NCBI GenBank assembly: GCA_028693285.1
Contig: JAQUVQ010000003.1
Location: 1-64,000 of the forward strand
Length of the DNA: 64,000 nt
Direction of reading: 5' to 3'
Origin: Smithellaceae bacterium
GTDB taxonomy: Bacteria; Desulfobacterota; Syntrophia; Syntrophales; Smithellaceae
The notes beneath the pieces were generated by a model. The model had not been told where the DNA came from and made no database searches. It was given only the letters and a program-made list of their open reading frames with translations. Below are positions 16,395 through 24,802 of this stretch, piece by piece; within the stretch, counting starts at the first letter, position 1; each line of letters opens with the position of its first letter. A program made the translations under genes and the position numbers.

Positions 16395-17600
16395 TTGAAG
16401 ATCGTTGCAATCCATCATGACGGCGAAGCGCTCGCCCTGTTTCAGAAAATCGGCGTGGACCCTTACGGGATCGGCGCGATGACGCCTAAAACGCGGCACG
16501 TGAACATCCTGTTGTCCGCCCGGCCCTGCAAGGTCGCCAACATTCTCAAGCAGGAAATGCTTTCTCTGGGCGCGGACGCGGCGGTTTCGCGCGGAAGCGT
16601 TTCCTGCGCGGTGGAAGCCACCGATGTTCTGCTCATGGGGACCCACAAGCAGATCGGCGCCCTGGCCGGAAAAATCGAAAATCAGCCCTTCGGACTGGAC
16701 GTTCTTGCCCGGGACCTTCGCGTGCTTTTGGGCCGTCTGGAAAAGAAGCCCTTGCTCCTGAAAACGGTGAAGCGCGAAATTGTGCTGGGAGAAAGAACGC
16801 TGATCATGGGCGTTTTAAACGTGACGCCCGATTCCTTTTCGGACGGCAGACGTTATTTGAATTTCTCCAGCGCCGTCAACCGGGGCCTGCAAATGGCGGA
16901 GGAAGGGGCGGACATCATCGACATCGGCGGTGAATCCACAAGGCCCGGAGCAAAAACGGTCGCCCTGAAGGAAGAAATCGCGAGAGTGGTTCCCGTGGTG
17001 GAGGAGTTGTCCGCGAAGCTGACGATCCCTCTGTCCGTGGATACCATGAAAGCCGGGGTCGCTGATAAAGCCCTGAAGGCGGGAGCGGAAATCGTAAACG
17101 ACGTGAGCGCGCTTTCCGGCGATCGGAAAATGGCTTCGGTCGTCCGGAAAGCCTCCGCGGCGCTCGTTTTGATGCACATGCGGGGAATCCCGGCCGACAT
17201 GCAGGAAGGCGATCTGCGCTATGCCGATCTGACGGGCGAGATTTTCATGTTTCTGGAAAAGGCCGTTCAAAAAGCCCTGGCGGCGGGCATCAGCCGGGAG
17301 CGGCTGGTGGTCGATCCGGGAATCGGCTTCGGCAAAACCCACGCGGACAACTGCCGAATCCTCAACAAGCTTTGCGAATTCAGGGCGCTGGGGCTTCCGC
17401 TGCTGGTCGGGACCTCGCGCAAAGCGTTTATCGGCAGCGTGACGGGGGATGCCGTGGACCGGAGAATGGAAGGCACGGCGGCGACGGTCGCCGCGGCCGT
17501 GATGAACGGCTGTCATATAATTCGCGTCCACGATGTCGCGGCCATGAAAAAAGTGGCGGCCATGACGGATGCAATCGTCCGCGCCGGGATGGACTCATGA
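16395..17600 (+). CDS. folP: Dihydropteroate synthase with N-terminal extension
   Basis: The C-terminal 270 residues are a standard dihydropteroate synthase: IMGVLNVTPDSFSDG (from about 136), DIGGESTRPGA, SVDTMKAGVADKAL, DPGIGFGKT and a late GTSRKAFIG. It joins p-aminobenzoate to hydroxymethyl-dihydropterin in folate synthesis. About 130 residues precede the core, which is longer than the usual 280-residue enzyme. The extension contains the segments MTPKTRHVNILL and VEATDVLLMGTHKQ, and I do not recognise its fold. The start is a TTG with only a weak ribosome-binding site, so the exact N terminus is uncertain. It overlaps acpS by ATGA. Confidence 0.93.
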   Translation: MKIVAIHHDGEALALFQKIGVDPYGIGAMTPKTRHVNILLSARPCKVANILKQEMLSLGADAAVSRGSVSCAVEATDVLLMGTHKQIGALAGKIENQPFGLDVLARDLRVLLGRLEKKPLLLKTVKREIVLGERTLIMGVLNVTPDSFSDGRRYLNFSSAVNRGLQMAEEGADIIDIGGESTRPGAKTVALKEEIARVVPVVEELSAKLTIPLSVDTMKAGVADKALKAGAEIVNDVSALSGDRKMASVVRKASAALVLMHMRGIPADMQEGDLRYADLTGEIFMFLEKAVQKALAAGISRERLVVDPGIGFGKTHADNCRILNKLCEFRALGLPLLVGTSRKAFIGSVTGDAVDRRMEGTAATVAAAVMNGCHIIRVHDVAAMKKVAAMTDAIVRAGMDS

Positions 17601-18007
17601 TTTACGGAATCGGCATCGATCTGGTGGAAAACGACCGCATCGAAAAAATCATTCGGAAATGGGGCCCGAAATTTTTGTCCCGGGTGTTTACCGACGCGGA
17701 AATAGAATACTGCGGGCGGCACGCGCAGTCTTCCCTTCATTACGGAGCGCGGTTTGCCGTCAAGGAATCGTTTCTCAAGGCCATCGGCACGGGCCTCGGC
17801 GGCGGCGTAAAGCTGGCGGAAATCGAGGTGGCAAACCTGAAAAGCGGAAAACCCGGGCTTCGCCTGTCCGGCGGCGCTCGGGCGTTTGTGGAGCAGGCCG
17901 GGATTCAAAAAATCCACCTCAGCATCACCCACACGAAGCATTACGCGTCCGCAGCGGTCTTGCTGGAAAAGGAATTGCCGGATGGCGGATTTGCGGATAA
18001 AACATGA
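17597..18007 (+). CDS. acpS: Holo-[acyl-carrier-protein] synthase
   Basis: A 136-residue AcpS-type phosphopantetheinyl transferase with the GIDLVEND motif (magnesium ligand Asp8) and the FAVKESFLKAIGTGL block holding the second acidic ligand. It loads 4'-phosphopantetheine from CoA onto the acyl carrier protein and so enables fatty-acid synthesis. The ATG overlaps the folP stop and the end overlaps tsaE, both by ATGA, so the start is well fixed. The bifunctional NAD(P)HX repair gene nnrD, often found between acpS and tsaE, is absent. Confidence 0.96.
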   Translation: MIYGIGIDLVENDRIEKIIRKWGPKFLSRVFTDAEIEYCGRHAQSSLHYGARFAVKESFLKAIGTGLGGGVKLAEIEVANLKSGKPGLRLSGGARAFVEQAGIQKIHLSITHTKHYASAAVLLEKELPDGGFADKT

Positions 18008-18483
18008 ACAGGGCAGAAATTGAGCTGGTGTCGGAAAATCCCGGGCAAACCTTTGAGATTGGCCTGTCCATCGGGAAACGGGCGGCGGACGGCGATGTTT
18101 TCGCTCTGTCCGGAGAACTGGGCTCCGGCAAGACCTGTTTTACGGGCGGGCTGGCGAGGGGGCTTGGGATCGGCGAGGACTACGCGATCACGAGTCCGAC
18201 CTTTACGCTGATCAACGAGTATTCCGGGAGGTGCAGGCTTTATCACTGCGACGTTTACCGGCTTTCCGCGGCGGAAGAGCTTGCGGATCTGGGGTTTGAC
18301 GAGTACCTGTCGGGAAAAGGCGTTGCGGCCATTGAATGGGCGGAGAAGATTCCGGAGGCACTGCCGCCGGATGCCGTTTTTGTGTCTTTTGCCTATGTGG
18401 ATGAAAACAGGCGGAAAATAAGAATCAGCGGGCCCGCGCAGAGGGTCCGGGATTTATTGCGGGATATTTCGAGGGAGGTTTAA
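18004..18483 (+). CDS. tsaE: tRNA threonylcarbamoyladenosine biosynthesis ATPase TsaE
   Basis: A 159-residue P-loop protein: Walker [11 protein letters not shown] (around 39-48), then [10 protein letters not shown] and HCDVYRL, both conserved in TsaE. It works with TsaB and TsaD to form t6A37 on tRNAs that read ANN codons. The start overlaps acpS by ATGA. The next gene, lysC, follows four bases later. Confidence 0.95.
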   Translation: MNRAEIELVSENPGQTFEIGLSIGKRAADGDVFALSGELGSGKTCFTGGLARGLGIGEDYAITSPTFTLINEYSGRCRLYHCDVYRLSAAEELADLGFDEYLSGKGVAAIEWAEKIPEALPPDAVFVSFAYVDENRRKIRISGPAQRVRDLLRDISREV

Positions 18484-18487
18484 AATT

Positions 18488-19708
18488 ATGGGTCTGGTTG
18501 TTCAGAAATTCGGCGGAACATCCGTGGCGAATGTTGAAAAAATCAAAAATGTGGCGGGCAAGGCGATTCGCGAAAAGCAGGCGGGGCACGATGTGATTGT
18601 CGTTCTCTCGGCAATGGCGGGAGAAACGAACCGGCTCATCGACCTGGCCCAGAGCGCGGCGGAAAATCCGGACGAAAGAGAGTATGATTCGTTGATTTCC
18701 ACCGGGGAGCAGGTGACGATTTCGCTGCTTTCCATCACGCTCAATTCCATGGGGTATCCCGCGCGTTCTTTTCTCGGTTTTCAGGTCAAAATCCTGACGG
18801 ACCAGGCGCATCAGAAGGCGAGAATCTCCGCGATTGACACGGAGGCGATTCAAAAAGAGCTGAAAAAAGGCGTCATCGTGGTCGTGGCGGGATTCCAGGG
18901 CGTGGATGAAGAAAACAACATCACCACGCTGGGCCGCGGGGGATCCGACACCAGCGCGGTGGCGCTGGCGGCGGCTCTTAAGGCGGACCGGTGCGACATC
19001 TATACGGACGTGGACGGCGTTTACACGACCGATCCCAACATCTGCGCCAAAGCCAGAAGGCTGGAGAGGATTTCCTACGACGAAATGCTGGAAATGGCGA
19101 TGACCGGAGCAAAAGTTCTCCAGCCCCGGTCGGTGGAAATGGCCAAGAAATACAATGTGCCCGTTTACGTCAAATCAACTTTTTCCGATAAAGGCGGAAC
19201 ACTGGTAACGAAGGAGGATAAGGAGATGGAAAAAGAAGTGCTGTCGGGAATCACCTACGATCGCGATCAGGCGAAAATTACGGTTATTCATATTCCGGAC
19301 CGGCCGGGCATCGCGGCGAATTTGTTTTTGCCTTTGTCGGAGCGCCACATCAGCGTCGATATGATCATTCAGAACGCCAGCGCCCAGGGCTTTACGGATT
19401 TGACCTTTACCGTGGCGAAAAAGGACATGAAGGCCGCGCAGAAAATCGTGGAGGCGACGGCCAAAGAAATCGGCGCCAAAAAGGTGGAGGTTGACGACGA
19501 CGTTGCCAAGGTTTCCATCATCGGCGTGGGCATGCTCAGCCATTCCGGCGTCGCGGCCAAAATGTTCAAAACCCTGGCGGATGAAGGCATCAACATCATG
19601 ATGATCAGCACGTCGGAAATCAAAATCTCCTGCGTGATCCAGAGAAAATATACGGAGCTGGCCGTGATGGTGCTCCACGACGCTTTTCACCTGGACAAGA
19701 AGAAATAA
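18488..19708 (+). CDS. lysC: Aspartate kinase
   Basis: A 406-residue monofunctional aspartokinase: KFGGTSVAN at residues 7-15, the [16 protein letters not shown] nucleotide-binding loop near 157-172, and tandem ACT domains in the last 140 residues that usually carry feedback inhibition by lysine and/or threonine. It phosphorylates aspartate at the entry to lysine, threonine and methionine synthesis. GGGAGG precedes the ATG. The next gene starts three bases after its stop. The threonine-branch gene hom lies far away at 55.7-57.0 kb. Confidence 0.97.
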   Translation: MGLVVQKFGGTSVANVEKIKNVAGKAIREKQAGHDVIVVLSAMAGETNRLIDLAQSAAENPDEREYDSLISTGEQVTISLLSITLNSMGYPARSFLGFQVKILTDQAHQKARISAIDTEAIQKELKKGVIVVVAGFQGVDEENNITTLGRGGSDTSAVALAAALKADRCDIYTDVDGVYTTDPNICAKARRLERISYDEMLEMAMTGAKVLQPRSVEMAKKYNVPVYVKSTFSDKGGTLVTKEDKEMEKEVLSGITYDRDQAKITVIHIPDRPGIAANLFLPLSERHISVDMIIQNASAQGFTDLTFTVAKKDMKAAQKIVEATAKEIGAKKVEVDDDVAKVSIIGVGMLSHSGVAAKMFKTLADEGINIMMISTSEIKISCVIQRKYTELAVMVLHDAFHLDKKK

Positions 19709-19711
19709 AAA

Positions 19712-20278
19712 GTGAAATGGCATGAGCATCAGATTCGGGGGGTCGTCGCGCTGGGAGTTGTGCTGGCGCTGACCTCCCTGATTCTTTTTGCAGCCCCCTC
19801 CCTGATCCGCCCGAAACACCCCTTGCTTTCCGAATCCGGCCCGCAAACCCTCGCGGTTGAACTGGCGAATCCCAACGGCATGTCGGGCATTTTTTTCGTC
19901 AAGCCGGGAACCTCGCTTCGATCCCTGTGCGGCCGCCTGGAGATTCCCGCGCCGACGGGAAGGGACGTTGTTCTGCAAAGCGGCATGCGCGTTCGCTTCG
20001 CGACTGACGAAAACGGGGAGTCCGTCAGGATTGAAAGCATGGATGCCGCGACAAGACTGGCCCTGAATCTGCCTCTGGATGTCAATCGGGCGGAAGTGGA
20101 AGACCTGAGGATGATTCCCGGAGTGGGGGAGCGGCTGGCTTCCGATATTGTGGCGATGCGGGAGAAAACCGGCCGGTTCAACCGGCTGGAGGAGCTCATG
20201 CAGATCAAGGGAATCAAAGAGAAAAAACTGGAAAAATTAAGAAGCCATCTCTATATCGACGGGCCGCAGGGCTTATAA
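19712..20278 (+). CDS. ComEA-like helix-hairpin-helix protein
   Basis: A 188-residue protein with one N-terminal membrane helix (about 9-29), a middle part of SLBB-like character (VKPGTSLRSLCGRLEIP), and a C-terminal pair of helix-hairpin-helix motifs (LNLPLDVNRAEVEDL..., IPGVGERLASDIVAMREKTG, IKGIKEKKLEKL). ComEA proteins bind incoming double-stranded DNA outside the cell membrane during natural transformation; many bacteria carry ComEA-like proteins without full competence. No other competence genes are nearby. It has a GTG start and overlaps the converging lytic transglycosylase gene by six bases at the 3' end. Confidence 0.85.
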   Translation: MKWHEHQIRGVVALGVVLALTSLILFAAPSLIRPKHPLLSESGPQTLAVELANPNGMSGIFFVKPGTSLRSLCGRLEIPAPTGRDVVLQSGMRVRFATDENGESVRIESMDAATRLALNLPLDVNRAEVEDLRMIPGVGERLASDIVAMREKTGRFNRLEELMQIKGIKEKKLEKLRSHLYIDGPQGL

Positions 20279-20887
20279 TTTACTGTAGGATTTGTACAGG
20301 TCAAGAACCCGCCGAACGTAATTCTGTGTTTCCCGGTACGGCGGCACGCCGTAGTTGTACTTGGCCACCGCTCCTTCCCCCGCATTGTATGCGGCCAGCG
20401 CGAGCGTCAGGTTTCCCTTGTAAAGATTCAGCAGATAGCGAAGATAGCGCGCCCCCCCTTCGATATTGTTTTCGGGATGAAAAACATTTTCCACGTTCAG
20501 CGCGGAGGCGGTTTGCGGCATGAGCTGCATGAGGCCTTTGGCGCCGGCGGGGGAGACGGCCTTGTGATTGAAATTGGATTCCGCTTTGATGACGGCCTTG
20601 ATCAGGGAGGCATCCAGCTTGAATTTGCTGGCGGCCTGCGTGATGATCTTGTCGTATTCCCTTACATTGATGCCGGGGGAGAAGATGATTCTTTTTTCCC
20701 GGACCAGCATCACGTATTTGACTTTGGGATTGGACGGAACGTTGGTCAGGTGGATGACGCCGTCGGGGTCCTCGTATTTATAGATATCCGCGTGCGAGGG
20801 GGCGGCCGGCAGAAAAACCAGGAAGAAAAACAGGACGATCAGTCCTCCCGCCAAGGGGCAAATTTTTATATTTGTCTTGCGAATCAT
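20273..20887 (-). CDS. Small lytic transglycosylase (SLT domain) with N-terminal DUF4124-like segment
   Basis: A 204-residue exported protein. A signal peptide (about 1-34, ending in APSHA) is followed by a DUF4124-like stretch (DIYKYEDPDGVIHLTN) and an SLT lytic transglycosylase domain with the catalytic glutamate in IKAESNFN and the downstream GAKGLMQLMP and YNAGEGAV motifs. It would cleave peptidoglycan between MurNAc and GlcNAc in the periplasm, giving anhydro ends. The frame is open further upstream, but ATG at 20887 gives a clean signal peptide. A 184-bp palindromic element lies about 75 bases upstream. Confidence 0.9.
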   Translation of the reverse strand: MIRKTNIKICPLAGGLIVLFFFLVFLPAAPSHADIYKYEDPDGVIHLTNVPSNPKVKYVMLVREKRIIFSPGINVREYDKIITQAASKFKLDASLIKAVIKAESNFNHKAVSPAGAKGLMQLMPQTASALNVENVFHPENNIEGGARYLRYLLNLYKGNLTLALAAYNAGEGAVAKYNYGVPPYRETQNYVRRVLDLYKSYSKL

Positions 20888-20961
20888 GGTCTTATCATAC
20901 TGGAAGGGCGCTGGAAGTTCAAGCGGAAAATGGCCCGTCAGGTCACGAATGGATTTCATCG

Positions 20962-21145
20962 GCCTGTTGCCCAAATATCCTTTTCGCTTGCCTGAGAGTG
21001 TTTTGTATAAATCTAAGGCTCACTTCAGGCAATGACAAAACTCGCCTTCGGCTCAGACAGTTGTCATTGCTGATCTTACGCTTCGCCAAGATTTATACAA
21101 CAAAACCCTCTCAATGGCCGCTCAAAGGGATATTGGGCAACAGGC
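20962..21145. repeat. 184-bp imperfect palindromic element
   Basis: The ends are exact inverted copies (13 bases starting GCCTGTTGCC at 20962-20974, and 21133-21145). Pairing continues imperfectly inward: the left arm up to about 21014 mirrors the right arm from about 21089. Near the centre, GCAATGACAA (21029-21038) pairs with TTGTCATTGC (21061-21070). The transcript could fold into a hairpin about 90 bp long. No coding capacity or target-site duplication is visible. This looks like a dispersed MITE-like or REP-like element and fills most of the stretch before tRNA-Pro; the rest holds the tRNA promoter. Confidence 0.75.
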
Positions 21146-21220
21146 GGTTGAATTTGTGTTTGTTCTTGACAGGTTTGGCCGAAGGTGGTAATTCATCCGC
21201 CACTTAACAGCAAATCATGT

Positions 21221-21297
21221 CGGGGCGTGGCGCAGTCTGGTAGCGTATCTGAATGGGGTTCAGAGGGCCGGTGGTTCAAATCCACTCGCCCCGACCA
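21221..21297 (+). tRNA. tRNA-Pro (anticodon GGG)
   Basis: A full cloverleaf: the CGGGGCG acceptor pairs with CGCCCCG, the anticodon stem TCTGA/TCAGA encloses loop ATGGGGT with anticodon GGG, the T loop is TTCAAAT, and CCA is encoded. A TTGACA box at 21166-21171 may be its -35 element; the matching -10 is poor. Confidence 0.96.
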
Positions 21298-21408
21298 TTT
21301 CTTCCACATCTTTCTCTTGCATTCAGGGGATTTATACTTTACAGGATTGCGGCCGGCAGGGGATGCCGTTTGGCAGGTTTTGCAGCGGCGTGCCGGAAAT
21401 AATCCGCG

Positions 21409-21436
21409 TTGACATTTGGACCAATGAATATATAAT
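21409..21436 (+). promoter_or_regulatory. Near-consensus sigma-70 promoter of tRNA-Leu
   Basis: TTGACA (21409-21414), a 16-base spacer and TATAAT (21431-21436), both perfect consensus boxes. The mature tRNA starts 16 bases later. Confidence 0.88.
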
Positions 21437-21452
21437 CCCGAAGCCATCACGG

Positions 21453-21537
21453 GCGAGAGTGGCGGAATTGGCAGACGCACTGGACTTAGGATCCAGCGGG
21501 TAAAACCTTAGGAGTTCAAGTCTCCTCTCTCGCACCA
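21453..21537 (+). tRNA. tRNA-Leu (anticodon TAG)
   Basis: An 85-nt class II tRNA: the GCGAGAG/CTCTCGC acceptor, anticodon stem CTGGA/TCCAG with loop CTTAGGA (anticodon TAG), a long variable arm, T loop TTCAAGT and encoded CCA. The trigger factor gene follows 43 bases later, and its message may be processed from a transcript that reads through this tRNA. Confidence 0.96.
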
Positions 21538-21580
21538 GAATGAAAATGAAGGATAATACCTAAAGAAGGAGAATCTAGGA

Positions 21581-22906
21581 GTGAGCGAGCTTTCCGTTAA
21601 AGTAGAAGACCTGAGCCAGGTAAAAAAGAAAATATCTTTCGAGATCCCCTGGGCCTTTGTAAAGGATGAGCTGGACGGCGTGTACCGGACCATCGGCAAA
21701 AAAGCGAAAATCAAGGGTTTCCGTCCGGGCAAGATTCCCCGGAAGGTGCTGGAAAATTATTTCAAAAGCGATGCGGAAGGGGAAACCATCACCAACATCG
21801 TCAACCGGTACTACTGGCAGGAGCTGGATCAGCGCAAAATCGTGACGCTTTCCCGCCCGGAGATCGAGCAGAACGGACTGAAGGAAAATACGGATTTTGC
21901 CTTCAGCGCCTCCTTTGAAACGGAGCCGGACATTGATCCGCAGGGGTATCAGGGGATTGAGCTTGAAAAAACCGAGATCAGGGTTTCGGATGCCGATATG
22001 GATAAGCGCCTTCAGGAAATCCGCAAAATGTTCGCCAGCCTTCAGGATGTCGGGGAAGACCGGCCGGCGGCGATGGGTGATTTTGTGACGATTGATTTTG
22101 CCGGCACGCTGGACGGCGAAGCGCTGCCTGAGTTAAAAGCGGAGGACTATCTTCTGGAGCTGGGCTCCAAAAGATTTGTCCCGGGTTTTGAAGAGCAGGT
22201 TGCGGGAATGAAAAAAGGCGAAACCCTGGATATTCAGGTCAAATTTCCGGACGATTATACCGAACAGAAGATGGCGGGAAAAGACGTCACGTTCACGGTT
22301 GCCGTAAAGGAGCTCAAAGCGCAGAAACTGCCAGAGATCGATGAAAACTTCATCAAGAATTTCGACAAGTACAACACGCTTGAGGAATTGAAGGAAGATG
22401 TCCGCAAGTCGATGGAAGAGCAGTGCAAACGGCAAAGCGATGTGAAATTCAAGGAGTTGATCACCGATGTTGCGCTCAAAGCCAATGAATTTGAAGCGCC
22501 GCCTTCCCTGGTGGAGCGGCAGATTTTCTACCTGATCGCCGACACGCAGAAAAGGATGAAGGCGGCCGGCATGGACGAGAAGAGCGCGATGGAGCTGAGC
22601 TTCCGAATGCACGATCAGTTTAAGGCCGACGCGGAAAAAACGGTCAAATCCTTTCTCCTTTTCAAAAAAATAGCCGAAAAAGAGGCCATCACGGTATCCG
22701 ATGACGATATCGATAAACATATCGGTGAGTTGGCCCAAATCCATCACATGAATGTCGAATCCGTTCGGAAGATCTACGAAGACGAGGAGAAGAAAGAATC
22801 TCTGAAAGCGGATATCCTCCAGAAAAAGATATTTGACTTTATCGAGGAGCGGGCCAATATTAAGGTCGTGGAAAAGATCGGAATGGGCGAGGAGGCTGCT
22901 GAATGA
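21581..22906 (+). CDS. tig: Trigger factor
   Basis: A 441-residue ribosome-associated chaperone: an N-terminal ribosome-binding domain (GFRPGKIPR loop, around 45-53), an FKBP-type peptidyl-prolyl isomerase domain (about 155-245, [14 protein letters not shown]...), and a C-terminal helical chaperone domain. It meets nascent chains at the ribosome exit. The GTG start is preceded by purine-rich AAGAAGGAGAATCTAGGA. Its stop overlaps the clpP start by ATGA. The order tig-clpP-clpX-lon is widely conserved and supports a single protein-quality operon, perhaps fed from the tRNA-Leu promoter as well. Confidence 0.97.
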   Translation: MSELSVKVEDLSQVKKKISFEIPWAFVKDELDGVYRTIGKKAKIKGFRPGKIPRKVLENYFKSDAEGETITNIVNRYYWQELDQRKIVTLSRPEIEQNGLKENTDFAFSASFETEPDIDPQGYQGIELEKTEIRVSDADMDKRLQEIRKMFASLQDVGEDRPAAMGDFVTIDFAGTLDGEALPELKAEDYLLELGSKRFVPGFEEQVAGMKKGETLDIQVKFPDDYTEQKMAGKDVTFTVAVKELKAQKLPEIDENFIKNFDKYNTLEELKEDVRKSMEEQCKRQSDVKFKELITDVALKANEFEAPPSLVERQIFYLIADTQKRMKAAGMDEKSAMELSFRMHDQFKADAEKTVKSFLLFKKIAEKEAITVSDDDIDKHIGELAQIHHMNVESVRKIYEDEEKKESLKADILQKKIFDFIEERANIKVVEKIGMGEEAAE

Positions 22907-23505
22907 ATTTGATCCCCATGGTGGTGGAGCAGGATGGACGGGGCGAAAGGGCGTTTGATATCTATTCCCGTCTTTTGAAGGACAGGATCATCTTTCTGGG
23001 GACGGCGATCGACGACAACGTGGCCAACGTAGTGGTCGCGCAGATGCTTTATCTTGAAGCGGAAGATCCGGATAAAGAAATATTTTTCTATTTGAATTCG
23101 CCCGGCGGCCATGTCAGCTCCGGAATGGCGATTTACGACACGATGCAGTACATCAAACCCCATATTTCGACCGTGTGCATGGGGCAGGCGGCCAGCATGG
23201 CGGCGCTTCTGCTGGCGGCCGGCGAAAAGGGAAAGCGGTTTGCCCTGCCGCATTCAAGGATTCTCATCCATCAGCCGCTGGGAGGTTTTCAGGGGCAGGC
23301 GACGGATATCGACATTCAGGCCAGGGAAATCCTGCGGCTGAAGGAAGATCTCAACAAAATCCTGGCGGAATTGACCGGCCAGCCGCTGGAAAAGGTGATG
23401 AACGACACGGAACGGGATTACTTCATGACCAGCCGGCAGGCAAAAGATTACGGATTAATAGATGAAATCGTGGTCCGGAAACCGCTGGAATCCGGCGTTA
23501 AATAA
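22903..23505 (+). CDS. clpP: ATP-dependent Clp protease proteolytic subunit
   Basis: A 200-residue ClpP. The catalytic triad is visible as Ser98 (GQAASMAA), His123 (RILIHQP) and Asp172. Subunits form a 14-mer chamber fed with unfolded substrates by ClpX, whose gene follows 12 bases later. The N terminus is short ([10 protein letters not shown]), so any propeptide is minimal. Start and stop are fixed by the ATGA overlap with tig. Confidence 0.98.
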   Translation: MNLIPMVVEQDGRGERAFDIYSRLLKDRIIFLGTAIDDNVANVVVAQMLYLEAEDPDKEIFFYLNSPGGHVSSGMAIYDTMQYIKPHISTVCMGQAASMAALLLAAGEKGKRFALPHSRILIHQPLGGFQGQATDIDIQAREILRLKEDLNKILAELTGQPLEKVMNDTERDYFMTSRQAKDYGLIDEIVVRKPLESGVK

Positions 23506-23517
23506 AGGAGATAGGCA

Positions 23518-24777
23518 GTGATCAAAAGAAACAAGGACAATCGGGGGCAGGGTATGCTTTTTTGCTCATTTTGCGGGAAGATGCAAAGCGAAGTACGCAA
23601 ACTGGTAGCCGGTCCGACGGCCTACATCTGCGACGAATGCATTGAATTGTGCCGCTGCATTGTGGAAGAAGACGAAAAAACGGTGGAAAAAGGCCATAAA
23701 AATGTTCTGCCGGAGCCCAAGGAAATCAAGCGGTTTCTGGATTCCTACGTGATCGGCCAGGAAAAGACCAAAAAAATTCTCTCCGTCGCCGTATATAATC
23801 ATTACAAAAGGCTGTTTTCCGGCGCCGGTTCGAATGACGGGATTGAAATTCAGAAGAGCAATGTTTTGCTGATCGGGCCCACCGGATCTGGCAAAACCCT
23901 GCTTGCGAAAACGCTGGCAAAATTTCTCAATGTTCCGTTTACGATAGCGGATGCCACTACGCTCACGGAAGCGGGCTATGTGGGAGAGGATGTTGAAAAT
24001 ATCATCCTGAGCCTTCTGCAGAATGCCGATTACGACGTGGCCCGTGCCTCAAAAGGCATTGTTTATATTGATGAAATAGATAAAATCGCGAAAAAATCCG
24101 GCAACCCCTCCATCACGCGGGACGTCTCCGGCGAAGGCGTTCAGCAGGCTCTTTTGAAAATCATGGAAGGAACCATGGCCAATATCCCCCCAAAGGGCGG
24201 CCGAAAACACCCGCAGCAGGAATTCATTCAGGTCGATACGACCAATATCCTGTTTATCTGCGGAGGCGCCTTCAATGATCTGGAAACGATCATTTCCCGG
24301 CGAATCGGCACCAACACCATGGGGTTCGGCGCGGAAATCAAAAGCAAAAAGGAAAGAAGGGTAGGGGACGTTCTGGCGGAAGTCCGGTCCGAAGACCTGC
24401 TCAAATTCGGCCTGATTCCCGAATTCATCGGACGTCTGCCCGTGATCGCCACGCTCGACGACCTGGAAGAAGCGGCGCTGGTCCGCATTCTGGTGGAGCC
24501 CAAGGACGCCATCATCAAGCAGTACAAGAAGCTCTTTGAGCTGGAAAACGTGAACCTCAAGTTTACGGACGGCGCCTTGCGCTGCGTGGCCAAACTGTCG
24601 GTGGAGAGGAAATCCGGCGCGCGCGGCCTGCGCTCCATTCTGGAAAACACCATGCTGGAAGTGATGTACGACATTCCGTCGCAGCGGGACATAAAGGAAT
24701 GCGTCATCAGCGAAGAAGTGGTGCTCAACCAGGAAAAACCGATTTTGATCTATGATCAGAAATCCGAATCCGCATAA
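23518..24777 (+). CDS. clpX: ATP-dependent Clp protease ATP-binding subunit ClpX
   Basis: A 419-residue AAA+ unfoldase. The N-terminal zinc-binding domain has Cys16, Cys19, Cys38 and Cys41. Walker A GPTGSGKT and Walker B (IVYIDEIDK) follow, and the IGF-type ClpP-docking loop position is occupied by MGFGAE near residue 265. It recognises tagged substrates and feeds them to ClpP. GTG start with AAGGAG seven bases upstream. Confidence 0.98.
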   Translation: MIKRNKDNRGQGMLFCSFCGKMQSEVRKLVAGPTAYICDECIELCRCIVEEDEKTVEKGHKNVLPEPKEIKRFLDSYVIGQEKTKKILSVAVYNHYKRLFSGAGSNDGIEIQKSNVLLIGPTGSGKTLLAKTLAKFLNVPFTIADATTLTEAGYVGEDVENIILSLLQNADYDVARASKGIVYIDEIDKIAKKSGNPSITRDVSGEGVQQALLKIMEGTMANIPPKGGRKHPQQEFIQVDTTNILFICGGAFNDLETIISRRIGTNTMGFGAEIKSKKERRVGDVLAEVRSEDLLKFGLIPEFIGRLPVIATLDDLEEAALVRILVEPKDAIIKQYKKLFELENVNLKFTDGALRCVAKLSVERKSGARGLRSILENTMLEVMYDIPSQRDIKECVISEEVVLNQEKPILIYDQKSESA

Positions 24778-24802
24778 GGCATAACCGCCGCAGGAAGAGA
24801 AA

